The notes under the pieces are model-generated. The model was not told the DNA's origin. It ran no database searches and saw only the letters and a program-made list of their open reading frames with translations. Made by a program: the position numbers and the translations under genes. From assembly GCF_902830275.1 (NCBI RefSeq), contig NZ_CADESW010000013.1, positions 124,001-188,000 of the forward strand: a DNA stretch of 64,000 bases. Reading direction: 5' to 3'. Source of the DNA: Burkholderia stagnalis (GTDB lineage: Bacteria; Pseudomonadota; Gammaproteobacteria; Burkholderiales; Burkholderiaceae). Numbering within the stretch: the stretch's first letter is position 1; every line of letters begins with the position of its first letter. This document shows, piece after piece, positions 16,774 to 23,959 of the stretch.

Positions 16774-17586
16774 TCAACCCGCATCATCCGCCGCCGACCT
16801 CAGCCGCGCGAGACTATCCCGCACGGCGGCCGCGTCATACCGCGCTCCCGCCCCGCCAAGCGCCACCGTCGCCTTCTGCGCGAGCGGCAGCAGCATCGCG
16901 ATGGCCGCCACCATCACCGGCGCGGCGGCGAGCCGCGATTTCGGCCCCGACACCGTCAACGCGCCGACGCATGCACCGGCCGCATCGAACACGGGTACGG
17001 ACGCCGATGCCGTCTCGGGGTCGCGCTCGCCGTACGACGCGGCCCATAGCTGCTCGCGCACATCGTTCCACCGCGCGTCCTGCGTGTCGGTGAAGGCCAG
17101 CAGCACCTTCCCGGACGCCCCCTGGCGAACCGGAAACTCCTCGCCCACGCGAATCGACACGCGCACCGCGCGTGCGGGCTCGACGCGGTAGAGCACCGAG
17201 CGCTTGTCGCCCTCGCGCACGTAGAACGACGCCGTTTCCCCCAATTCGCGGCTCAGCGTCTCGAGCAGCGGCTCGACCACCGGGCCGACCCGGAACGAGC
17301 GCTGATACAGCGCGGCAAGCCGCAACGGCTCGTGCCCGATCGCATACTGGCCATCGTCGAGCTTGCGCATGAAGCCGCCATGTTCGAGCGCGGCGAGCAG
17401 GCGCAGGATCGTGCTCTTGTAGAGCCCCGTGCGGCGCGACAGCTCGGCGAGCGACAGCCGGTCGTCGGTCGGCCCGAAGGCGCGGAGGATCGCGAACGCG
17501 CGGTCGAGAACGGCGACGCCGCTGGAGGCTTCGTCGGCCGGCGCATCGGGCCCGTCGCCGGCGTGATCTGCTTGAGTCGTAGGCAC
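16774..17586 (-). CDS. IclR family regulator
   Basis: A regulator of about 270 residues. The winged helix-turn-helix lies near residues 25-85 (LSLAELSRRTGLYKSTILRLL), and the IclR effector-binding domain fills the rest (ASFYVREGDKRSVLYRVE; FPVRQGASGKVLLAF; the closing GALTVSGPKSR). The GTG at 17586 is chosen because AGGG lies ten bases upstream and because it leaves the operator at 17625-17641 outside the coding region; a frame reaching 17652 would read through it. The gene is divergent from the lyase/CoA-transferase operon, which carries two more copies of the same palindrome, so it very likely controls both directions. Confidence 0.88.
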   Translation of the reverse strand: MPTTQADHAGDGPDAPADEASSGVAVLDRAFAILRAFGPTDDRLSLAELSRRTGLYKSTILRLLAALEHGGFMRKLDDGQYAIGHEPLRLAALYQRSFRVGPVVEPLLETLSRELGETASFYVREGDKRSVLYRVEPARAVRVSIRVGEEFPVRQGASGKVLLAFTDTQDARWNDVREQLWAASYGERDPETASASVPVFDAAGACVGALTVSGPKSRLAAAPVMVAAIAMLLPLAQKATVALGGAGARYDAAAVRDSLARLRSAADDAG

Positions 17587-17624
17587 TGCCTGTTTCCCTC
17601 GGATGATGGTTGACCGACTATATC

Positions 17625-17641
17625 GTTCTGCCTGACAGAAC
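17625..17641. promoter_or_regulatory. IclR operator copy 1
   Basis: The perfect palindrome GTTCTGCCTGACAGAAC has 6-base arms around CCTGA. It shares the GTTCT-N7-AGAAC pattern with two more sites 84 and 104 bases away, and lies just upstream of the IclR gene start, where it would suit autoregulation. Binding is inferred. Confidence 0.75.
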
Positions 17642-17708
17642 ACAAGTTCCATAAAATCGCGATTTCACGGGTATACCCCGCTTATCGCTCATTCGGCGCA
17701 CGTCTAAA

Positions 17709-17725
17709 GTTCTATCAAACAGAAC
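17709..17725. promoter_or_regulatory. IclR operator copy 2
   Basis: GTTCTATCAAACAGAAC fits GTTCT-N7-AGAAC. Its centre is 84 bases from copy 1 (about eight helical turns) and 20 bases from copy 3, so two dimers could bind one DNA face next to the lyase gene promoter. Confidence 0.75.
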
Positions 17726-17728
17726 GAT

Positions 17729-17745
17729 GTTCTTTTAGATAGAAC
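17729..17745. promoter_or_regulatory. IclR operator copy 3
   Basis: GTTCTTTTAGATAGAAC fits GTTCT-N7-AGAAC. It ends 13 bases before the chosen ATG of the lyase gene, overlapping where the 5' leader and ribosome site begin, so bound repressor would block transcription or initiation. Confidence 0.72.
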
Positions 17746-17758
17746 GATGGAGTATCGA

Positions 17759-18745
17759 ATGAGCGTTTCCGAATATCCGAAGGTGCTGGTCAGCGAAGTC
17801 GGGCCGCGCGACGGCCTGCAGAGCATCAAGGCCGTGATGCCGACGGCCGGCAAGCTGCGCTGGATCACCGCGCTGGCCGCGGCCGGCCTGCGCGAGATCG
17901 AGGTGGGGTCGTTCGTGCCGGCAAGGCTGTTGCCGCAGATGGCCGATGTCCGCGACGTGGTCGCGCATGCGCTGGCGATTCCCGGGCTGCATGTCGCCGC
18001 GCTCGCGCCGAACCTGCGCGGCGCCGAGGGGGCATTCGATGCGGGCGTGCACAAGCTGACGCTGCCGGTATCGGTGACGGAAGCGCATTCGCTGGCGAAC
18101 ATCCGCAAGACGCCCGCGCAGATGATCGACGAGGTGCGCGCGATCGTCGCGCTGCGCGACGCGCGGTTTCCGTCGGTGCAGATCGAGGCGGGCGTGTCGG
18201 TTGCGTTCGGCTGCACGCTCGCAGGCGCCGTCAGCGACGACGAGACGATCGCGATGGCCGTCGCGATGGCCGAATGCGGGGTCGACGAGATCGGGCTGTC
18301 CGACACGAGCGGCTACGCGAACCCGGCGCAGGTGCGCCGGCTGTTCGCACGCCTGCGGCGCGAAGTCGGCGACAAGGCCGGCGGCGCGCATTTCCACAAC
18401 ACGCGCGGGCAGGGGCTCGCGAACGTCGTCGCGGCGCTCGACGCGGGCGTGACGACGATCGACGCGAGCCAGGCCGGCCTAGGCGGCTGCCCGTATGCGC
18501 CGGGCGCGACCGGCAACATCGTCACCGAGGATCTCGTGTTCCTGCTCGAATCGATGGGCTGCGACACGGGCGTCGACGTCGACGCGCTGCTCGCCGCGCG
18601 CGCGATCCTGCACGCGGCGCTGCCGTCGGAGGCGCTGTACGGCCACGTGCCGGACGCCGGGCTGCCGAAGGGGTTCCGCTATGCGGACGGCCGCGCGCCG
18701 GCGGCGGCCCAGCCGGAAGGCTGCCTGGCGGGAGTCGCGCCATGA
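17759..18745 (+). CDS. Hydroxymethylglutaryl-CoA lyase-like enzyme
   Basis: A 328-residue HMGL-family TIM-barrel aldolase. It carries the family motif EVGPRDGLQ (about 13-21, with the catalytic Arg-Asp pair), the metal-binding HFHNTRGQG (about 210-218) and the active-site cysteine loop GGCPYAPGATGN (about 241-252). The family cleaves 3-hydroxy-3-methyl-dicarboxyl-CoA esters into acetyl- or pyruvate-type products. The start at 17759 is chosen because GGAG lies six bases upstream and because the in-frame ATG at 17747 touches operator copy 3. The ATGA overlap with the CoA-transferase gene shows coupling. With that transferase it may activate and split a C5-C6 branched dicarboxylate; the actual substrate is unknown. 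Confidence 0.85.
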   Translation: MSVSEYPKVLVSEVGPRDGLQSIKAVMPTAGKLRWITALAAAGLREIEVGSFVPARLLPQMADVRDVVAHALAIPGLHVAALAPNLRGAEGAFDAGVHKLTLPVSVTEAHSLANIRKTPAQMIDEVRAIVALRDARFPSVQIEAGVSVAFGCTLAGAVSDDETIAMAVAMAECGVDEIGLSDTSGYANPAQVRRLFARLRREVGDKAGGAHFHNTRGQGLANVVAALDAGVTTIDASQAGLGGCPYAPGATGNIVTEDLVFLLESMGCDTGVDVDALLAARAILHAALPSEALYGHVPDAGLPKGFRYADGRAPAAAQPEGCLAGVAP

Positions 18746-20034
18746 ACGATCGGCAACCTGCCGCGCGGCTGCCGTACGACGGCCTGCGCGTGATCGAGAT
18801 GACGCACATGGTGATGGGCCCGACCTGCGGGATGCTGCTCGCCGATCTCGGCGCGGAAGTGATCAAGATCGAGCCGATCGCGGGCGACAGCACACGCGCG
18901 CTGCGCGGCTCGGGCGCGGGCTTCTTCGGGATGTTCAACCGCAACAAGAAGAGCCTCGCGGTCGACGTGAAGGACCCGCGCGGGCTGGAGATCGTGCTGC
19001 GGCTCGTCGCGACGGCGGACGTCTTCAGCGAGAACTTCAAGAGCGGCACGATGGACCGGCTCGGCCTCGGCTATCCGGCGCTGTACTCGCTGAATCCGCG
19101 CCTCGTGTACGTGTCGCACAAGGGCTTCCTGCCGGGGCCGTACGAACATCGCACCGCGCTCGACGAAGTCGTGCAGATGATGGGCGGCCTCGCGTACATG
19201 ACCGGCCCCGACGGCCGGCCGCTGCGCGCGGGCGCGAGCGTGAACGACATCATGGGCGGCATGTTCGGCGCGATCGGCGCGATGGCCGCGCTCGCGCAGC
19301 GCGAGCATACCGGCCGCGGCCAGCAGGTGCAGAGTTCGCTGTTCGAGAACAACGTGTTCCTGGTCGCGCAGCACATGATGCAGTTCGCGGTGACGGGGCA
19401 GGCCGCGGCGCCGATGCCGAACCGGATTTCCGCGTGGGCCGTCTACGACGTGTTCGCCGTGAAGGACGGCGAGCAGATCTTTCTCGCGGTCGTGTCCGAC
19501 ACGCAGTGGGCGCTGTTCTGCGACGCGTTCGGCTTTGCGGCGCTGAAGGACGATCCGCGCCTCGCGACCAACAACCTGCGCGTGCAGGCGCGCGGCTGGC
19601 TGCTGCCCGAGTTGCGCGCGCGGCTCGCGCCGCTTTCGGCCGCGGAGATCGGCGCGATCTTCGAGTCGATCGGCCTGCCGTATGCACCGATCACGAAGCC
19701 GCAGGACCTGTTCGACGATCCGCACCTGCTGGCCACGGGCGGCCTCGCGGCCGTGACGCTGCCGGCCGATGCAAGCAGCGCCGGGCGGCCGGTCGACACG
19801 CGCACCGCGCTGCTGCCGCTGACGCTCGCGGGCGAGCGCCCGCGGCTGCGTTCGGCGCCGCCCGCGCTCGGCCAGGACACGCGCGCGCTGCTCGCCGAGC
19901 TCGGCTATGCGCCGGACGACGCACGCGCGCTGATCGAGGCCGGTGTGGTCGCGGGGCCGGGCGGCGCGGATGGCGCAGCGCCGGCCGACGCCCCGGGCGG
20001 CGCGCCGTCGCCGAACGAGCTGGCAAGCGCGTAG
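18742..20034 (+). CDS. CaiB/BaiF family CoA-transferase
   Basis: A 430-residue class III CoA-transferase. The N-terminal signature LRVIEMTHMVMGPTCG with LADLGAEVIKIEP (about 15-50) is the CoA-binding fold, and the aspartate in ASVNDIMGG (about residue 169) is the likely catalytic acyl carrier. The C-terminal about 35 residues are Ala/Gly/Pro-rich and variable. Its ATG overlaps the stop of the lyase gene by four bases, so the two are translationally coupled. The enzyme probably makes the CoA ester that the lyase cleaves, using a donor such as succinyl-CoA; donor and acceptor cannot be read from the sequence. Confidence 0.87.
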   Translation: MNDRQPAARLPYDGLRVIEMTHMVMGPTCGMLLADLGAEVIKIEPIAGDSTRALRGSGAGFFGMFNRNKKSLAVDVKDPRGLEIVLRLVATADVFSENFKSGTMDRLGLGYPALYSLNPRLVYVSHKGFLPGPYEHRTALDEVVQMMGGLAYMTGPDGRPLRAGASVNDIMGGMFGAIGAMAALAQREHTGRGQQVQSSLFENNVFLVAQHMMQFAVTGQAAAPMPNRISAWAVYDVFAVKDGEQIFLAVVSDTQWALFCDAFGFAALKDDPRLATNNLRVQARGWLLPELRARLAPLSAAEIGAIFESIGLPYAPITKPQDLFDDPHLLATGGLAAVTLPADASSAGRPVDTRTALLPLTLAGERPRLRSAPPALGQDTRALLAELGYAPDDARALIEAGVVAGPGGADGAAPADAPGGAPSPNELASA

Positions 20035-20125
20035 CGCGGCCGCGATCCAACGAACGCAACCTCGAACGAAAGGCGCCCCGGCCGCGCAACGCGCGGGCGC
20101 GGGCCGCCCCATCCAGGAGACAACC

Positions 20126-21433
20126 ATGACATCCGCATCCCCGGCGCTGGCCGCCGATCGCGAGACCGACGCGTCGGTCGAGCAGCGGGCCGTGCGCAAG
20201 GCCGCATGGCGCTTCATTCCGCTGCTCGCGCTCGCGTATTTCTTCAACTATCTGGACCGCACGAGCGTCGGGTTCGCGGCACTCACGATGAACCGCGATC
20301 TCGGGCTGACCGCGACGCAGTTCGGCTGGGGCGCGGGGATCATGTTCGCCGGCTACTGCCTGTTCGAGGTGCCGAGCAATCTCGCGCTGTACCGCTTCGG
20401 CGCGCGCCGCTGGCTCGCCCGCATCATGATCACGTGGGGGCTGATGGCGGCCGCGACCGCGCTCGCGGCCGGGCCGACCAGCTTCTACGCGATCCGGCTG
20501 CTGCTCGGCATCGGCGAGGCCGGGTTCTTTCCCGGCGTGATCTTCTTCCTCGCCGTGTGGTTTCCGGCGAGCTACCGCACGCGCGTGCTCGCGTGGTTCA
20601 CCGTGTCGACGCCGCTGTCGTCGCTGATCGGCGGCCCGCTGTCGACGTGGCTGCTGCAGCTCGACGGCGCGCTCGGGCTCGCGGGCTGGAAGTGGATGTT
20701 CATCGTCGAAGGGCTGCCGGCGTGCGCGCTCGGCTTTCTCGTGCTGAAGCTGCTGTCCGACTCGCCCGCCGATGCCGCGTGGCTGACGGACGACGAGCGT
20801 GCCGCGCTGCGGCGCGCGTTCGAGCGCGAAAGCGCGGCCGCCAGCCGCAAGAAGCGTTTCGGCGTCGCGCTGCGCGACGTGCGCGTGTACGTGCTCGCGC
20901 TGATCTCGTTCGGCTTCACGATGGGCTCGTACGGGATCGGCATCTGGCTGCCGCAGATGCTGAAGGCGCACGGCATGTCGACGATGCAGACGGGCTGGCT
21001 GTCCTCGGTGCCGTACTTCTTCGCGACGGTCGCGCTGCTGTGGTGGGCGAAGCGGGTGGACCGCCGCGGCAGCCCGGTCGGGAACCTGGCCATCGGGCTG
21101 TGCATCGGCGCGGTGGCGCTCGGCGTGTCGACGCATTTCCTGACGCTCGGCCCCGCGCTCGCCGGCATCACGCTCGCGCTGATCGGCACGATTGCCGGCC
21201 GCACGATCTTCTACACGCTGCCGTCGCGCTTCCTGTCCGGCCAGGCGGCGGCCGGCGGGCTCGCGCTGATCAACTCGATCGGCGCGCTCGGCGGCTTCGC
21301 GGGCCCTTATCTGGTCGGCTACCTGAAGGACAGCTTCGGCACCTTCACGGCCGGCATGCTCGGCCTCGCGATCGTGCTGGCGATCACGACGCTGCTCACG
21401 CTGTCGCTGTATGCGTTCGAACGGAGCGAATGA
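20126..21433 (+). CDS. MFS transporter, ACS-like
   Basis: A 435-residue major facilitator with twelve predicted membrane segments. The motif FNYLDRTSVGFA in the first span, the loop LYRFGARRWLARI after span two and RLLLGIGEAGFFPG in span four fit the anion:cation symporter family, which imports organic anions such as hexuronates, phthalate and tartrate. The ATG at 20126 follows AGGAGA. It lies in the IclR-controlled operon after the CoA-transferase, so it probably imports the carboxylate that the lyase and transferase process. Confidence 0.87.
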   Translation: MTSASPALAADRETDASVEQRAVRKAAWRFIPLLALAYFFNYLDRTSVGFAALTMNRDLGLTATQFGWGAGIMFAGYCLFEVPSNLALYRFGARRWLARIMITWGLMAAATALAAGPTSFYAIRLLLGIGEAGFFPGVIFFLAVWFPASYRTRVLAWFTVSTPLSSLIGGPLSTWLLQLDGALGLAGWKWMFIVEGLPACALGFLVLKLLSDSPADAAWLTDDERAALRRAFERESAAASRKKRFGVALRDVRVYVLALISFGFTMGSYGIGIWLPQMLKAHGMSTMQTGWLSSVPYFFATVALLWWAKRVDRRGSPVGNLAIGLCIGAVALGVSTHFLTLGPALAGITLALIGTIAGRTIFYTLPSRFLSGQAAAGGLALINSIGALGGFAGPYLVGYLKDSFGTFTAGMLGLAIVLAITTLLTLSLYAFERSE

Positions 21434-21434
21434 C

Positions 21435-22568
21435 ATGGACACGACGGTTTCGATCAAGCGACGCCGGCTGCTCGGCGCGGCCGCCGCGTCGCTCGCGCTG
21501 CCCGGGTGCGTCGATACGCGCGCGCCGGCCCAACATGGAGCTTCCCGCATGACGACGCAAAGCAACTATCTCGCGGTGCGCCCCGACTGGCTCGCGTCGG
21601 CGCTCGAACCCGCGCTCGAGCCCGACCTGCCGATCGTCGACGCGCATCATCATTTCTATGAACGGCCGGGCTGGATCTACCTGCTCGACGACTATCTGCA
21701 GGACGCGCGGTCGTCGGGCCACAACATCCAGGCGTCGGTCTACATGCAGGCGCAGACGCGCTACCGCGAGGCAGGCCCGGCCGAACTGAAGCCGGCCGGC
21801 GAGACGGCCTATGTCGCCGGCGTGACCGAGCCGCTCCGGCACGGCAAACCGGCCGTCGCGAAAGGCATCGTCGGCTACGCGGACCTGCGGCTCGGCGCAC
21901 GGGTGCGCGACGTGCTGGAAGCGCATCTCGAAGCGGGGCGCGGGCGCTTTCGCGGGGTGCGGCACCTGACCACGTGGGATGCCGATCCGACGCTTGCCAA
22001 TCCGCTGTCGGCAGTGCCGCGCGGGCTGCTGCTCGATCCCGCGTACCGGGCCGGCGTCGCGCAGCTCGCGCCGCTCGGGCTGTCGTACGACGCGTGGCTG
22101 TTCTTTCCTCAGTTACCCGAACTGTTCGATCTGGCGAAGGCGAACCCCGAAACGAAGATCATCGTCAACCACTGCGGCGGCGTCGTGCGGATCGCGAGCT
22201 ATGCGGACAGGCGGCCGGAGGTGTTCAAGCACTGGTCGGCGTCGATGCGCATGCTCGCGCAACTGCCGAACGTGTACGTGAAGGTCGGCGGGCTCGGGAT
22301 GCGCATCAACGGTTTCGATTTCGAGAAGGGCGCGCGGCCGCCGTCTTCCACGCATCTCGCCGATGCATGGAAGCCGTGGATGATGACGTGCATCGATGCG
22401 TTCGGCGCCGAGCGCTGCATGTTCGAGAGCAATTTCCCGGTCGACAAGGGCTCGTATTCGTACGCGAACGGCTGGAATGCGTTCAAGCGGCTGACCGCGC
22501 AGGCGAGCGCGGACGAGCGCGACGCGCTGTTCCGGGGGACCGTCACGCGTGTTTATCGGCTTGGCTGA
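21435..22568 (+). CDS. Amidohydrolase family hydrolase with Tat-lipoprotein-like leader
   Basis: A TIM-barrel metal-dependent hydrolase of the amidohydrolase 2 family, related to 2-pyrone-4,6-dicarboxylate lactonase. DAHHHFYE (near residue 70) gives the first metal ligands, VNHCGG (near 245) and FESNFPVDK (near 335) the later ones. From the ATG at 21435 the first 25 residues read KRRRLLGAAAASLALPGC: a twin arginine, a hydrophobic core and a lipobox cysteine. A second ATG at 21549, with GGAG eight bases upstream, would remove the leader and give a cytosolic enzyme, as is usual in this family. Both starts are possible. It overlaps the MFS gene stop by none but follows by one base. Confidence 0.8.
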   Translation: MDTTVSIKRRRLLGAAAASLALPGCVDTRAPAQHGASRMTTQSNYLAVRPDWLASALEPALEPDLPIVDAHHHFYERPGWIYLLDDYLQDARSSGHNIQASVYMQAQTRYREAGPAELKPAGETAYVAGVTEPLRHGKPAVAKGIVGYADLRLGARVRDVLEAHLEAGRGRFRGVRHLTTWDADPTLANPLSAVPRGLLLDPAYRAGVAQLAPLGLSYDAWLFFPQLPELFDLAKANPETKIIVNHCGGVVRIASYADRRPEVFKHWSASMRMLAQLPNVYVKVGGLGMRINGFDFEKGARPPSSTHLADAWKPWMMTCIDAFGAERCMFESNFPVDKGSYSYANGWNAFKRLTAQASADERDALFRGTVTRVYRLG

Positions 22569-23076
22569 CCGGGTATCGCGGTGCGTGCCGGCATGTTCAG
22601 CGAGGCACGCCCGCCCGGCGACGTGCGGGCAAATCGTCATCGATATGCCCGCACGCCTCCGACGCAGTCGCGTCGATCAAACGCAAAATCAAGAATTATC
22701 GCGAAGAGGGCGGGACGACGACGATCAGCCGGATGCAGTGGAATCAAACGCCATCGTGAGCAGTGCCGGCGCGTAGCGCGTGGCAGTCGTCGCCCCGGCC
22801 CCCCCGCGGTCGTCGTCGGCCGCGGGGCGCTGCCGGACAGCGCGTGCGTCGTGAAACCGCTGATGAGCTTCCCGAGCGTCGGTGATCGACGCGTATGGGC
22901 AACCGTCATCGATCGAAGCGTTCGAGTCGTTGCCCTGCATCGCGACCGTGAGCGTACTGGAAGGCCGGCCGTGGCGATCGCAGGGCGAAGGCGCGCGCGC
23001 GATCCAGGCGCGCGTGCAGGCGCGGGCCGCGCCACGGAGATCGGTGCGATGACCGCAGCGTCCGGCCTTGCTCGGA
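22569..23076. other. Intergenic stretch, possible oxidoreductase remnant
   Basis: This 508-base gap separates two converging operons. No intact gene was recognised. On the minus strand, around 22840-22920, a short frame reads YASITDAREAHQRF, which resembles the AHxxF segment near the C-terminus of zinc-type alcohol dehydrogenases. It is too short to be sure. There is no clear T-run terminator. Confidence 0.3.
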
Positions 23077-23949
23077 TCATGAGCACTCGATCGCCACGGG
23101 GTTTGTCGACTGACTGAGCCTGATCTCGCCCAGGTACGCGCTGTCGCCCAATTCACACTCGCGCCATGCATTGCCGAGGGCATGTCGGATTTTGACTCTG
23201 TAGAGGCCGCTGCCCTTGGCCAGGCCGTCGAACCGGAAATCGCCGAAGCCGTCCGAGACGGTTTCGGCTACCTGCAGATGACCGGCATACAAGTCGACGG
23301 CCGCCTCCGCGACACACTCGACCACGTTTCCTGCCTGCACAACACTGATACTTCCGCCGATGAAGCACGTTTCCCAGCGCTCGAGGCCGCTGTACCACAC
23401 GCGGGGCTTCGTGCCCAGGTTGGGGCGCAATACCTTGAGTCCCTCGCGCCGGGCCTTCTCGGCCATCGCCGTGTCATCGAGCCTGACCGTCTCGAATACA
23501 TCGGTGGGGCACGACTGCTGACAACGCGGGCCGGACCAGCCCTGGTCGAGCAAATGCGCATCGAAGATCCAGATCTGGGGCAGTTGCAGTTCTTCGTTCC
23601 AGACGATCGCCTTGTAGGGGCACGCCTTCACGATGTCCTTTCGGCCTCGCGCCTTGTCCGGATCGATGATGACGATGCCGTCGGCGCGCTTGCGAATGGC
23701 GCTACCGCCCACACGCATGCAGGGCGCGTCGTCGCAGTGGTTGCACATGACCGGCAGATAAGTGGTCTCGATCATATGCGAAGCACCCTGTACACGACGC
23801 ACGATGCGGATGAGGCTCTCGGCGTTGGCCGCGGCGGGTGCCGCGTAACCGGGGAAGTCATTGCCGACGTGCTCGTCCCGCGCGGCGATCACGCAGTTCT
23901 GGCAGTTTTCGCAACGGCCGACTTTGATAATCAGGTTCCACTTGCTCAT
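23077..23949 (-). CDS. FeS (beta) subunit of a molybdenum transhydroxylase-like enzyme
   Basis: A 290-residue electron-transfer subunit of the DMSO reductase family. The cysteine groups RCENCQNC, MCNHCDDAPC, KACPYK and RCQQSCP should bind [4Fe-4S] clusters. The last 75 residues (AVDLYAGHLQVAETVSDG onward) form a beta-rich domain like the transthyretin/Cna-B module of the pyrogallol-phloroglucinol transhydroxylase small subunit. It lacks any leader, in keeping with a cytosolic enzyme. GAGGAA precedes the ATG. The gene sits ten bases after the large subunit gene, so the pair form one complex. Confidence 0.85.
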   Translation of the reverse strand: MSKWNLIIKVGRCENCQNCVIAARDEHVGNDFPGYAAPAAANAESLIRIVRRVQGASHMIETTYLPVMCNHCDDAPCMRVGGSAIRKRADGIVIIDPDKARGRKDIVKACPYKAIVWNEELQLPQIWIFDAHLLDQGWSGPRCQQSCPTDVFETVRLDDTAMAEKARREGLKVLRPNLGTKPRVWYSGLERWETCFIGGSISVVQAGNVVECVAEAAVDLYAGHLQVAETVSDGFGDFRFDGLAKGSGLYRVKIRHALGNAWRECELGDSAYLGEIRLSQSTNPVAIECS

Positions 23950-23959
23950 TTGAAATTCC

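Noticed and set aside
19691..21565. 624-codon minus frame opposite the MFS gene and part of the CoA-transferase gene
   Set aside because: Mirror frame without domains; long only because of the high GC content.
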